Origin: Alloyangia pacifica
GTDB lineage: Bacteria; Pseudomonadota; Alphaproteobacteria; Rhodobacterales; Rhodobacteraceae
Assembly (NCBI RefSeq): GCF_900116195.1
Contig: NZ_FOZW01000003.1
Location: forward strand, 310,001-374,000
DNA length: 64,000 bases
Direction of reading: 5' to 3'
The position numbers and the translations under genes were made by a program. The notes beneath the pieces are model-generated. The model ran no database searches and was not told the DNA's origin. It saw only the letters and a program-made list of their open reading frames with translations. Below, one piece after another: positions 18,645-27,211 of the stretch (position 1 is its first letter; each line of letters opens with the position of its first letter).

Positions 18645-19252
18645 TGGAAGGTCTCATCTCTCTCGCGGTCAAGGCGGTCTTCGTCGAGAACCTCGCCCTG
18701 TCCTTCTTCCTCGGGATGTGTACCTTCATCGCCGTGTCGAAGAAGATCTCGACCGCAATCGGTCTCGGCGTCTCGGTGATGGTCGTGCAGGCGATCACCG
18801 TGCCGGCCAACAACCTGATCCTGAGCTACCTGCTGGCGCCCGGCGCGCTGGCCTGGGCGGGCTTTCCCGACATCGACCTGACCTTCCTCGGCCTGATCTC
18901 CTACATCGGGGTGATCGCCGCGCTGGTGCAGATCCTCGAGATGGTGCTCGATAAGTACTTCCCGCCGCTCTACAACGCACTCGGTGTCTACCTGCCGCTG
19001 ATCACCGTGAACTGCGCCATCCTTGGTGGCTCGCTGTTCATGGTCGAGCGGAACTACGACTTTGCCGAAAGCCTCACCTACGGCGTGTCGTCCGGCTTCG
19101 GCTGGGCGCTGGCGATCACCGCGATGGCCGGTGTGCGCGAGAAGCTGAAGTATTCGGACATTCCCGACGGGCTTCAGGGTCTCGGCATCACCTTCATCAC
19201 CGCGGGTCTGATGGCCATGGCCTTCATGTCCTTCAGCGGCGTGAAACTCTGA
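18644..19252 (+). CDS. nqrE: Na+-translocating NADH:quinone reductase subunit E
   Basis: This 202-residue membrane protein has six helices and is homologous to NqrD with inverted topology. Conserved segments include [20 protein letters not shown] at the start and [20 protein letters not shown], in which the Cys residues are those expected to ligate the shared iron. It is translationally coupled to nqrD. Twenty bases with a GGAGG-containing site separate it from nqrF. Confidence 0.95.
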   Translation: MEGLISLAVKAVFVENLALSFFLGMCTFIAVSKKISTAIGLGVSVMVVQAITVPANNLILSYLLAPGALAWAGFPDIDLTFLGLISYIGVIAALVQILEMVLDKYFPPLYNALGVYLPLITVNCAILGGSLFMVERNYDFAESLTYGVSSGFGWALAITAMAGVREKLKYSDIPDGLQGLGITFITAGLMAMAFMSFSGVKL

Positions 19253-19272
19253 GGCAGGAGGACTAGGAACTC

Positions 19273-20496
19273 ATGGAAACTTTCAGCCTCGGCGTCATCC
19301 TCTTCACCCTGATCGTGATCGCGCTGGTGACCATCATCCTGCTGGCGCGCTCGCGGCTGGTGTCGACGGGCAACGTCAACATCACCATCAACGGCGAGAA
19401 GACCATCTCGGTCCCCGCCGGCGGCAAGCTGCTGCAGACCCTGGCCGGTCAGAAGCTCTTTGTCCCCTCCGCCTGCGGCGGCGGCGGCACCTGCGCGCAG
19501 TGCCGGGTGCGGGTGCATTCGGGTGGCGGGTCGATCCTGCCCACCGAAGAGAGCCACATCACCAAGCGCGAGGCCGCCTGCGGCGACCGCCTGTCCTGTC
19601 AGGTCGCGGTCAAGCAGGACATGGAGATCGAGGTCCCCGAAGAGGTCTTCGGCGTCAAGAAGTGGGAATGCGAGGTTATCTCGAACGAGAACGTCGCCAC
19701 CTTCATCAAGGCGCTGGTCCTGAAACTGCCGGAAGGCGAGGACGTCAACTTCCGCGCCGGTGGCTACATTCAGATCGAAGCACCCGCGCACAAGCTGTCG
19801 TACAAGGACTTCGACGTCGCCGAGGAATACCGGAGCGACTGGGACAAGTTTAACCTCTGGCAGTACGAGTCGACGGTGACCGAGCCGATCGAGCGGGCCT
19901 ATTCGATGGCCAACTACCCGGATGAAAAGGGCATCATCATGCTCAACGTCCGCGTGGCTTCGCCGCCGCCGGGCTCCACCGGCATCCCTGCAGGTCAGAT
20001 GTCTTCCTACATCTTCAACCTCAAGCCCGGCGACAAGGTCACCATCTCCGGACCGTTCGGCGAGTTCTTCGCCCGCGACACGAAGAAGGAAATGGTCTTC
20101 ATCGGCGGCGGCGCGGGCATGGCCCCCATGCGCTCGCACATCTTCGACCAGCTCAAGCGTCTCGAGAACCGCGACCGGAAGATCTCCTTCTGGTACGGCG
20201 CCCGCTCCAAGCGCGAGATGTTCTTCGTCGAGGATTTCGACGAGCTGGCCAAGGAGTTCGACAACTTCGAATGGCACGTCGCCCTGTCGGACGCGCTGCC
20301 CGAGGACGAGTGGAAGGGCTACACCGGCTTCATTCACAACGTGCTCTTCGAAGAGTATCTGAAGAACCACCCGAACCCCGAGGACTGCGAGTTCTACATG
20401 TGCGGCCCGCCCATCATGAACCAGTCGGTGATCAACATGCTGCTGGATCTGGGCGTCGACCGCGAGGACATCATGCTCGACGACTTCGGCGGCTGA
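19273..20496 (+). CDS. nqrF: Na+-translocating NADH:quinone reductase subunit F
   Basis: NqrF is the NADH-oxidising subunit, 407 residues. An N-terminal anchor helix (4-25) precedes a [2Fe-2S] ferredoxin domain with Cys68, Cys74, Cys77 and Cys109. An FAD domain follows (RAYSMANYP near residue 213) and then an NADH domain ([18 protein letters not shown] near residue 276), ending in the usual DDFGG. Electrons pass from NADH to FAD to the iron-sulphur centre and on to the other subunits. A UUCG-loop terminator closes the operon. Confidence 0.97.
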   Translation: METFSLGVILFTLIVIALVTIILLARSRLVSTGNVNITINGEKTISVPAGGKLLQTLAGQKLFVPSACGGGGTCAQCRVRVHSGGGSILPTEESHITKREAACGDRLSCQVAVKQDMEIEVPEEVFGVKKWECEVISNENVATFIKALVLKLPEGEDVNFRAGGYIQIEAPAHKLSYKDFDVAEEYRSDWDKFNLWQYESTVTEPIERAYSMANYPDEKGIIMLNVRVASPPPGSTGIPAGQMSSYIFNLKPGDKVTISGPFGEFFARDTKKEMVFIGGGAGMAPMRSHIFDQLKRLENRDRKISFWYGARSKREMFFVEDFDELAKEFDNFEWHVALSDALPEDEWKGYTGFIHNVLFEEYLKNHPNPEDCEFYMCGPPIMNQSVINMLLDLGVDREDIMLDDFGG

Positions 20497-20514
20497 TCTG
20501 GCCTGCAGAATTCG

Positions 20515-20542
20515 AAAAGGGGGGCTTCGGCCCCCCTTTTTT
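20515..20542 (+). terminator. UUCG-tetraloop terminator of the nqr operon
   Basis: Six G residues and a C (20519-20525) pair with G and six C residues (20530-20536) around a TTCG tetraloop. The hairpin is flanked by AAAA and a T6 run. The 195 bases beyond, up to 20736, hold no gene that I can see. Confidence 0.9.
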
Positions 20543-20736
20543 CTTTGGCGTGGTGCTGCATTCGCGCGAAGCTAAGGCGGATCAGGCTGTCGCTTTGTCG
20601 CGGTTGCCCATCGGTCGGAAGGTGCCCGGATTTGTCTGGATAAAGCACAGACTTCGGGCGTGAGCGGCCCATTCCATCGGCACGCGCCCGCACGACTATC
20701 GCCGCGCTTCGGCAATATCTCCGCCCGAGGCGGCCC

Positions 20737-21204
20737 TCACCAGGCGTTGTAGCCGAGGTACTTGCCCGACATCTCGATCTTCACCCGGTCGCCTTTCTCG
20801 TGCGGCACGCGGGTCACCTCCATGTCAAAGTCGATCGCCGACATGATGCCGTCGCCGAACTCCTCGTGGATCAGCGCCTTGATGGTCGGCCCGTAGACGC
20901 CGACGATCTCGTAAAGGCGGTAGATACAGGGATCGGTCGGCACGGTCTGGCTCCAGACCTTGGTGGGGCTTTCCGAGAGCACCTCGGCGGCCTCGGCGGG
21001 AAGTTCCAGAACTGCTACCAGTGCGGAGGCTTTCTCCGGCGGCATCGCGTTCATGCCCACGCAGGCGGAATGGGTCCAGACCGGCGACATGCCGATGGCG
21101 CTGGCGATGCCGTCCCAGCTCAGGCCCGCGCGCTTCTTGGCGGCGAGGATCAGCGCGGCGACGTCGTCCTTGGTCAAGTTCTGCGGGATGAGGGCGTCCT
21201 TCAT
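20737..21204 (-). CDS. cynS: Cyanase (cyanate hydratase)
   Basis: The enzyme converts cyanate and bicarbonate to CO2 and carbamate, which yields ammonia. The 155-residue length and the positions of the catalytic residues match the E. coli enzyme exactly: Arg96 and Glu99 in YRLYEIVGVYG and Ser122 in MSAIDFD. The ATG at 21204 has AAGGAGA six bases upstream. It is the last gene of the nitrite operon, 34 bases after the phosphatase-kinase gene, so cyanate appears to be used as a nitrogen source alongside nitrite. No cynABD transporter is in the window. Confidence 0.96.
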   Translation of the reverse strand: MKDALIPQNLTKDDVAALILAAKKRAGLSWDGIASAIGMSPVWTHSACVGMNAMPPEKASALVAVLELPAEAAEVLSESPTKVWSQTVPTDPCIYRLYEIVGVYGPTIKALIHEEFGDGIMSAIDFDMEVTRVPHEKGDRVKIEMSGKYLGYNAW

Positions 21205-21238
21205 GGCAGTTCTCCTTGGCTTGGGGTGGGTCGTGAAA

Positions 21239-22942
21239 TCAGCCGCCCAGCTGGGCGGCGAGGATGAGGCAGAGCGCTGCGAGGATCGCCGAGACGCCTT
21301 GCCAGAAACGGAGCGGATTGCGGGCCGCCAGCGGGCGGCGGTGCGCCGCCTGCCAGCCCGGCGAGGGCCGGCGCAGGCTGGCGAGGAATTCCGAGAGAGC
21401 GTCGGGGCGGCGCAGGGGATCGGGATGCAGCGCGCGCGCCAGCGCCTCGTCCATCCACAGGGGCACGGCACTCTTCTCGTCGCAGGCGGAACGATAGACG
21501 AGCCGCATCTGGTCCCGGCGCGAGGCGACGCGGGCCACTTGCGTGCCATAGGGCAGAAGGCCGGTCAGCATTTCATAGGCGATCACCGCCAGCGCGAACA
21601 TGTCCGACCGCCAGCTGACCACGTCGCCCGAGAGATACTCGGGCGCGGTGTACTGGTAGGTGCCGGGCAGAGCGCCCATGAGGCCGGGGGTAGCCTCCTC
21701 GACCCCTGCGACGGCGACCGAGCCGAAGTCGATGATCCGCACCGTGCCGCTTGCGTCGATCAGGATGTTCTCTGGACGGATGTCCTGATGGATCATCTCG
21801 CGGCGGTGGAGCGCGCGTAGGCCGTCCGCGACCTGGGTGACGATGCCGCGCGCCTCGTCGAGCGAGGGTTTCGGGTGGTCGGTCATCCACTGGCGCAGGG
21901 TGACGCCCTCGACGAACTCGGTGACCCCGTAGAGCGCGCTGCGCGGGCCGGGCAGGGGCGCGGCGCGCAGCACGTGCGGGCTGTCGATGCGGCGGGCGAC
22001 CCAATCCTCGAGCAGGAAGCGGCGGCGCGCCTCGGGATCCTCGACGATTTCGGAGGCGGGGATCTTCAGCGCCACCTTGCTGCCGTCCGGCGCTTCGGCG
22101 AGGAAGACATGGCTGCGCGCGGAGTGGTGCAGGGGGCGCAGGACGCGGAAGCCGTCGATCTCCTGTCCCGGTTTCGGCAGGGGCGGGACCGGCAATACCG
22201 CCGCCTCGTCGCCGAGCGCTGCGGTCCCGGGGTCGGGTAAGGCATCGACTCGCAGCACCTGCGCCGTAAGATTGTCGCGCGAGCCGCGCTGTAGGGCGAG
22301 GCCGACGAGATGTTCGGCCACCGCGTCGAGATCAGCAGTCCGCTCCAGCGCCGCGCGCAGGTCGCGGCCGGTGACATGCGCGTGCACTCCGTCCGTGGTC
22401 AGCAGGAAGACATCGCCCGCCTGCAGCGGGATCCGGCGGTGGTTGATGCGCAGCTCGGCAGAGATGCCCATGGCGCGCGACAGCAGCCCGCCGCTCACGT
22501 GGTTCTCGGTCAGCGGCTCGAGGCTGTCCCCGGCGAGACGCGCAATGCGGCTGTCGCCGATGTGGAAGAGATGCGCCTCGCACCCCTTCAGCACCATGGC
22601 CGAGAGGGTGCAGACAAAGCCTCGGTCGGGATCGCCCGGCGCGACGGCGCGGCTCTGCCCGTAGAGCCAGCGGTTGGTGGCCGCGATCACCCGCCCGGCG
22701 GCGGTCTGCACGGTCCAGCTCTCGGGGGTGTCGTAATAGTCGGTGACCAGCGCACCCACGGCCATCTCGGCGGCGGTGCGGGCGTGCGGGCTGGTGGAGA
22801 TGCCATCTGCCAGCGCGACCACCGCGCCCTTCAGTGCCAGCTGGCCGCCTTCGGGGAGTAGCGCGCCGTGGAAATCCTGCATCTGCGGCTTCATACCCTG
22901 CCGGGCGTGCTGGCCGAGCGAGAGGTGCAGGCTCTGGGTCAT
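21239..22942 (-). CDS. Bifunctional PP2C-type phosphatase / Ser-Thr kinase, membrane-anchored
   Basis: The protein of 567 residues joins a PP2C phosphatase (about residues 10-235) to a protein kinase domain (265-520) and a C-terminal membrane helix (about 545-563). Phosphatase metal residues are Asp46 in ADGIS, Asp130 in IGDSRIA, Asp184 in TTDGVH and Asp223 in SRDNLTA. The kinase has Lys293 in VALKIP, catalytic Asp387 in HQDIRPENIL (His-Gln-Asp rather than His-Arg-Asp) and the metal Asp405 in DFGSVAVAG. The Gly-rich loop is poor. The start at 22942 matches the S-LxLSxGQ start of homologues; 22960 is possible. It lies between nirC and cynS. Such fusions occur in nitrate/nitrite assimilation operons; the target is unknown. 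Confidence 0.9.
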   Translation of the reverse strand: MTQSLHLSLGQHARQGMKPQMQDFHGALLPEGGQLALKGAVVALADGISTSPHARTAAEMAVGALVTDYYDTPESWTVQTAAGRVIAATNRWLYGQSRAVAPGDPDRGFVCTLSAMVLKGCEAHLFHIGDSRIARLAGDSLEPLTENHVSGGLLSRAMGISAELRINHRRIPLQAGDVFLLTTDGVHAHVTGRDLRAALERTADLDAVAEHLVGLALQRGSRDNLTAQVLRVDALPDPGTAALGDEAAVLPVPPLPKPGQEIDGFRVLRPLHHSARSHVFLAEAPDGSKVALKIPASEIVEDPEARRRFLLEDWVARRIDSPHVLRAAPLPGPRSALYGVTEFVEGVTLRQWMTDHPKPSLDEARGIVTQVADGLRALHRREMIHQDIRPENILIDASGTVRIIDFGSVAVAGVEEATPGLMGALPGTYQYTAPEYLSGDVVSWRSDMFALAVIAYEMLTGLLPYGTQVARVASRRDQMRLVYRSACDEKSAVPLWMDEALARALHPDPLRRPDALSEFLASLRRPSPGWQAAHRRPLAARNPLRFWQGVSAILAALCLILAAQLGG

Positions 22943-22982
22943 GGCGCTGTCTCGGGGCATGGCGGGCTCTGGAGCGGGAAAA

Positions 22983-23019
22983 GGAAAAAAGAAAAGAGGC
23001 CCCGCACGGTGGCGGGGCC
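22983..23019 (-). terminator. Intrinsic terminator between nirC and the phosphatase-kinase gene
   Basis: Read on the minus strand, an 8-bp GC stem (23019-23012 with 23005-22998) around a six-base loop runs into TCTTTTCTTTTTT. It sits inside the apparent operon, 17 bases past the nirC stop, so expression of the phosphatase-kinase and cynS genes must come from read-through or from a separate promoter. Confidence 0.85.
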
Positions 23020-23036
23020 CAAGTCGAGGTCAACTC

Positions 23037-23882
23037 TTATTCGGCCGGGAAGCCTGCGGTGTCGTCGTTGCGGACCGCGTTGCGCTTCGGCGATTCACGG
23101 AAGTGGGTGGCGTAGATCATCCCGCCCACGAAGGTCAGACCGCCGACGAGGTTGCCCAGAACCACGGGGATCTCGTTGTAGACGAAGTAGTCAACCCAGG
23201 TGAACTGACCGCCCAGCATGATGCCCGAGGGGAAGAGGAACATGTTGACGATCGAGTGCTCGAAGCCGAGGTAGAAGAACACCAGGATCGGCATCCACAT
23301 GGCCATGATCTTGCCGCCGGTGGAGGAGGACATCATCGCGGCGACCACGCCGGTCGAGACCATCCAGTTGCACATCACGGCGCGGACGAAGACGGTCAGC
23401 AGGCCTGCGCCGCCGGCGGCGGCATAGCCGAGTGTCCGGGCTTCGCCGATGGTGCCGATTTTCTGACCGACGGCATTTGGTTCGGTCGAGAAGCCCATGG
23501 TGAAGATCACCGCCATCATGACCGCGGTTGTCATGGCGCCCGCGAAGTTGCCGCAGAACACCAGGCCCCAGTTGCGGAAGACGCCGCCCCAGGTGCAGCC
23601 CGGACGCTTGGCGATCACCGCCAGCGGCGCGAGGGTGAAGACGCCGGTCAGCAGATCGAAGCCCATCAGGTAGAGCATGCAGAAGCCGACCGGGAAGAGC
23701 AGCGAGGCGACGAGGAAGTTGCCGGTGTTGACCGCGATGGTCACCGCGAAGGCGGCGGCAAGCGCGAGGATGGCCCCGGCCATATAGGCGCGGATGAGCG
23801 TGTCCTTGGTGGACATGAAGATCTTGGATTCGCCGGCGTCGACCATCTTGGCCGCGAATTCCTTGGGAGCGATATACGACAT
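23037..23882 (-). CDS. nirC: Formate/nitrite transporter family protein, probable nitrite channel
   Basis: This 281-residue membrane protein has the FNT layout of six helices. The central gating His lies in LGFEHSIVNMFLFP, and the N-terminal motif is KDTLIRAYMAGAILALAAAF. Its place directly after nirBD makes nitrite the likely substrate. AAAGGA is present upstream of the ATG at 23882. The C-terminus has a polar tail of about 25 residues. A terminator immediately downstream separates it from the next gene. Confidence 0.93.
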   Translation of the reverse strand: MSYIAPKEFAAKMVDAGESKIFMSTKDTLIRAYMAGAILALAAAFAVTIAVNTGNFLVASLLFPVGFCMLYLMGFDLLTGVFTLAPLAVIAKRPGCTWGGVFRNWGLVFCGNFAGAMTTAVMMAVIFTMGFSTEPNAVGQKIGTIGEARTLGYAAAGGAGLLTVFVRAVMCNWMVSTGVVAAMMSSSTGGKIMAMWMPILVFFYLGFEHSIVNMFLFPSGIMLGGQFTWVDYFVYNEIPVVLGNLVGGLTFVGGMIYATHFRESPKRNAVRNDDTAGFPAE

Positions 23883-23918
23883 TTTGCGTATCCTTTTCTA
23901 AGGGTTCGGAGCCTGAGG

Positions 23919-24272
23919 TCAGGCGCCCTGTTGCAGGTTCGATTCGAGGTTCAGGTAGATGTCCCGACCGTCGAGACGGACGGGGAAGGAGGCGGTGCGG
24001 CCGTCGTCGGCGCCTGTGGCGGCACCGGTCTCGAGCGAGATCACCCAGTTGTGCAGGGGGCATGTGACGCAGCCGCCGTGCACGATGCCCTGGCTGAGAG
24101 GCCCGTTCTTGTGCGGGCACTTGTCTTCGAGCGCGAAGATCCGGTCATCCGCGGTGCGGAAGACGGCAATCTTGGTCTCCCCGTTCTCGACGCAGCGCGC
24201 GCCTTGGCTGGGGATGTCGTCGATGGAGCCGATGAGGCGCCATGCGTTCGTGTCGCGGGTGAGGGCGTTCAT
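23919..24272 (-). CDS. nirD: Nitrite reductase (NADH) small subunit
   Basis: This 117-residue protein is a Rieske-fold domain that pairs with NirB in assimilatory nitrite reduction to ammonia. It keeps the full Rieske [2Fe-2S] ligand set, with CPHKN near residue 52 and CPLHNW near residue 71, unlike the NirD proteins that have lost the cluster. The ATG at 24272 overlaps the nirB stop (ATGA), which indicates tight coupling. nirC follows 36 bases later. Confidence 0.94.
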   Translation of the reverse strand: MNALTRDTNAWRLIGSIDDIPSQGARCVENGETKIAVFRTADDRIFALEDKCPHKNGPLSQGIVHGGCVTCPLHNWVISLETGAATGADDGRTASFPVRLDGRDIYLNLESNLQQGA

Positions 24273-26746
24273 TCTGCAGGCTCCACCTTGGCGGTTGCGG
24301 GGGCAGCCTCTTCGCCGAAGACGGCAAGCGGCTTGAATTCGTGCTTGTCGACGCCCGAGACGCGCTCCGACCACGGATCGGTCTGGGCAAACTGCTGGCT
24401 GAAGACGAAGCGCTCGTAATAGGCGCGGCGGCTGCCTGTATCGTCGAGGATCGCGGCCTTGACGGTGTCGTAGCCGACGCGCTCGGCCCATTTGTAGATG
24501 CGCTCGAGGTAGAAACCCTGCTCGCGGTACATCTGGGTCATGGCGGCGGCGACCTCGATCACCTCCTCCTCGGTCTTCACCGTGCCGAGCTTGGTGGTGC
24601 CCTGGATGTGCAGGCCCGCGGCGCCGCCGTAAACGATCTCGTAGCCGCTATCGACGCAGATCACCCCGATGTCCTTGCAGGTCGCCTCGGCGCAGTTGCG
24701 CGGGCATCCGGTCACGGCGAGCTTGACCTTGGCCGGCGTCCAGGAGCCCCATAGGAACTTCTCGAGCTTGATGCCGAGGCCGGTGCTGTCCTGCGTGCCG
24801 AAGCGGCACCAGGTGGAGCCGACGCAGGTCTTCACCGTGCGCAGACCCTTGGCATAGGCGTGGCCCGAGACCAGCCCCGCCGCGTTGAGGTCGGCCCAGA
24901 CCGCCGGAAGGTCTTCCTTCTTCACGCCCAAGAGGTCGATGCGCTGGCCGCCGGTCACCTTCACGTCGGGGATGGCGAACTTGTCGACCACATCCGCGAT
25001 GGCGCGCAGCTCGTCCGAGGAGGTCATCCCGCCCCACATCCGCGGCACGACGGAATAGGTGCCGTCCTTCTGGATGTTGGCGTGCACGCGTTCGTTGATG
25101 AAGCGGCTCTGCTGGTCGTCCTTGTATTCGCCCGGCCAGTCGCTCAGCAGATAGTAGTTCAGCGCGGGGCGGCACTTGGCGCAGCCGTGCGAGCTCTTCC
25201 ACTCCAGCTCCTGCATCACGGCGGGGATGCTCTTCAGCCCCTGCGCCTTGATCAGGCGGCGCACCTCGCCATGGCCGAGGTCGGTGCAGCCGCACATGCC
25301 TTCGGCCTTCTTGGAGAATGTGTCGCCAAGCGTCAGTGCCATGACCGACTCCACGAGCCCGGTGCAGGTGCCGCAGGAGGCGCTGGCCTTGGTGTGGGCG
25401 CGCACTTCTGCGAGCGACGTCAGCCCCTTGTCGTTGATTGCCTGTACGATCTTGCCCTTGCAGATGCCGTTGCAGCCGCAGATCTCCGCGTCGTCAGAGA
25501 GGTTGGCGACGGCGGCGAGAGGATCGGCGGCCATCCCGCCGCCCTGATGCGCCTGCCCGAAGATCAGCGTGTCCCGTATGTCGGACACATCCTCGCCGGA
25601 CTTCAGCAGTTCGTTGTACCACATGCCGTCGGCGACATCGCCGTAGAGCACGGCGCCGATCACCCGGTTGCCCTGCAGGATCACCCGGCGGTAGCTGCCG
25701 CGGGCGGCGTCGCGCAGCACCACGTCCTCGCGGTCCGGCCCATCGCCGAAGTCGCCCACCGAATAGAGGTTGATGCCGGTGACCTTCAGCTTGGTCGGCG
25801 TCTCGGCATGGGCGAAGGCAGCCTCGGAGACACCGGCGAGATGCCCGGCGGCGACCTTGGCCATCTGGTAGAGCGGCGCGACCAGCCCGTAGACACGGCC
25901 GTCCACCTCGGCGCATTCGCCGACGGAGAAGATGTCGGGATCGGAGGTGCACATGGCCAGATCGGTCTGGATACCGCGCCCCACGTCGAGCCCGGCGTCG
26001 CGGGCGAGATCCACCGAGGGGCGGATGCCCACGGCCATGACCACCAGCGAGGCATCGATAACGGTGCCGTCCTCCAGCTCGACGCCTTCGACCTCGCTGT
26101 CGCCGAGGATCATCTTGGTGTTGGCACCGCAGCGCACCTCGATGCCGCGGCTTTCCAGCTCCTTCTGCAGCAGGTAACCGGCGGCGGGGTCGAGCTGGCG
26201 CTCCATGAGGGTCGGCATGAGGTGCAGCACGGTCACCTCCATGCCGCGCGATTTCAGACCGGCGGCGGCCTCGAGACCAAGCAGGCCGCCGCCGATCACC
26301 ACGGCGCGGCCACCCCTATTGGCCGCCCGCAGCATTCCGTCCACGTCGTCGAGATCGCGGTACGCCAGCACGCCGGGCAGCTTGTGCCCCGGCACGGGGA
26401 TGATGAAGGGCGAGGAGCCGGTGGCGATCACCAGCTTGTCGTAGGCGGCGGTGATGCCGCTCGCGCCGGTGACCACGCGGGCCGCACGGTCGATGCCGGT
26501 GACCTTCTCGCCGCGGTGCAGGGTGATGCCGCGCTCGGCATACCAGTCGTCGCCGTGGATGATGATGTCTTCAAAGGTCTTCTCGCCCGAGAGCACCGGC
26601 GAGAGCATGATGCGGTCGTAGTTCACCCGCGGTTCGGCGTTGAAGATGGTGACGTCATAGGCATCGGGGGCGGCCTCGAAGAGGTGCTCCAGAAGGCGGC
26701 CGGGGGCCATGCCGTTGCCGATGATGACGAGGCGCTGTTTGGACAT
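24269..26746 (-). CDS. nirB: Nitrite reductase (NADH) large subunit
   Basis: The protein is 825 residues long, the normal size. An FAD/NAD module comes first (VIIGNGMAPGRLLEHLF at the start; VIGGGLLGLEAAAGL near residue 150). Two [2Fe-2S]-type BFD segments follow (CGCNGICKGKI near 423; CGCTDLGHGEV near 490), and then the siroheme/[4Fe-4S] domain with CVGSTWC and CPRNC in the 640-690 region. It reduces nitrite to ammonia with NADH. It heads the operon nirB-nirD-nirC-(kinase)-cynS and is preceded by a 460-bp region with a structured leader. Confidence 0.96.
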   Translation of the reverse strand: MSKQRLVIIGNGMAPGRLLEHLFEAAPDAYDVTIFNAEPRVNYDRIMLSPVLSGEKTFEDIIIHGDDWYAERGITLHRGEKVTGIDRAARVVTGASGITAAYDKLVIATGSSPFIIPVPGHKLPGVLAYRDLDDVDGMLRAANRGGRAVVIGGGLLGLEAAAGLKSRGMEVTVLHLMPTLMERQLDPAAGYLLQKELESRGIEVRCGANTKMILGDSEVEGVELEDGTVIDASLVVMAVGIRPSVDLARDAGLDVGRGIQTDLAMCTSDPDIFSVGECAEVDGRVYGLVAPLYQMAKVAAGHLAGVSEAAFAHAETPTKLKVTGINLYSVGDFGDGPDREDVVLRDAARGSYRRVILQGNRVIGAVLYGDVADGMWYNELLKSGEDVSDIRDTLIFGQAHQGGGMAADPLAAVANLSDDAEICGCNGICKGKIVQAINDKGLTSLAEVRAHTKASASCGTCTGLVESVMALTLGDTFSKKAEGMCGCTDLGHGEVRRLIKAQGLKSIPAVMQELEWKSSHGCAKCRPALNYYLLSDWPGEYKDDQQSRFINERVHANIQKDGTYSVVPRMWGGMTSSDELRAIADVVDKFAIPDVKVTGGQRIDLLGVKKEDLPAVWADLNAAGLVSGHAYAKGLRTVKTCVGSTWCRFGTQDSTGLGIKLEKFLWGSWTPAKVKLAVTGCPRNCAEATCKDIGVICVDSGYEIVYGGAAGLHIQGTTKLGTVKTEEEVIEVAAAMTQMYREQGFYLERIYKWAERVGYDTVKAAILDDTGSRRAYYERFVFSQQFAQTDPWSERVSGVDKHEFKPLAVFGEEAAPATAKVEPAE

Positions 26747-26870
26747 GAGGGGACTCCGGTTTCAGCGAGAAGCGGAACGGGAGATCCCGGGCCGCGGCGA
26801 TTTCTGTCAGGGAAAACGTAAGGTTGGCGCTTGCGTAAACCCACGGACCGACATGTGTCGGAGCGAAGAT

Positions 26871-26886
26871 GCAGCGCCATTGCTGC
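26871..26886 (-). promoter_or_regulatory. Third hexaloop hairpin in the nirB leader
   Basis: The stem GCAGC/GCTGC closes the loop AATGGC, which again has A at position 1 and G at position 4. It lies 29 bases downstream of hairpin 2 in the direction of nirB. It may be an extra ANTAR site or part of the competing structure. Confidence 0.5.
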
Positions 26887-26915
26887 CTGCCCACTTGGGG
26901 CTCTTGACGGAAATT

Positions 26916-26955
26916 GCCGCGCCGTTGCGGCGGGGGTCGCGGACTGTCGCGACCC
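26916..26955 (-). promoter_or_regulatory. Tandem hexaloop hairpins of the ANTAR-binding type
   Basis: On the minus strand, hairpin 1 has a perfect 8-bp stem GGGTCGCG/CGCGACCC (26955-26934) around the loop ACAGTC. Only two bases later, hairpin 2 has the 5-bp stem GCCGC/GCGGC (26931-26916) around the loop AACGGC. Both loops have A at position 1 and G at position 4. That pair of features, in two closely spaced hexaloop hairpins, is the known recognition signature of ANTAR antiterminators such as NasT and NasR, which control nitrite and nitrate assimilation genes. Confidence 0.7.
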
Positions 26956-27016
26956 GGATTAATCATTCGTTACGACCGAATGTTATTTTCGCGCAAGAGA
27001 TCTCTCGGGTGTAGAG

Positions 27017-27038
27017 GCGAATTTTTCGAAAATTGCGC
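27017..27038. promoter_or_regulatory. AT-rich palindrome upstream of the nirB leader
   Basis: Arms AATTTT (27020-27025) and AAAATT (27029-27034) flank TCG, and GCG/CGC lie further out with one extra base. In such GC-rich DNA this is a striking operator candidate for nirB control. No binding protein is proposed with confidence. Confidence 0.4.
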
Positions 27039-27211
27039 CGCCAGACCCGGATTCTGCGCGCGCCGCGGGCGAAAAGCGCGCCGCCTGCGTGCAATTTCAG
27101 CAGAGAAATGACGCGACCTAGACGGTGATTGACCGGGGAATGCCGCGCGAGCAAGGGGGGAACCCGGCGCTGGAACCGCTCCGGCGGTCCCGGATCAGTC
27201 CGGATTCGCGC

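Larger units (their letters stand above)
26747..27211 (-). promoter_or_regulatory. Long upstream region of nirB: promoter plus structured leader
   Basis: This stretch of 465 bases has no credible gene. On the minus strand it contains, in order toward nirB, an AT-rich palindrome (27020-27034), an inverted repeat CATTCG-N7-CGAATG (26964-26982), and three hairpins with six-base loops (26955-26934, 26931-26916, 26886-26871). The promoter probably lies between 26960 and 27035; a TTGCGC followed 18 bases later by TAACGA is a weak candidate. The last 120 bases before the ATG hold no further structure with a clear T run. An antitermination leader is the best reading. Confidence 0.65.

Noticed and set aside
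24860-26821. Very long open frame antisense to nirB (653 codons)
   Set aside because: The composition is His/Gly/Asp-rich low complexity and the nirB frame has complete cofactor motifs. It is an artefact of codon bias.
26848-26861. Palindrome in the nirB leader (CCGACATGTGTCGG) as a terminator
   Set aside because: The stem is short and the minus strand lacks a T run after it, so it was not called a terminator, although it could compete with the neighbouring hairpins.
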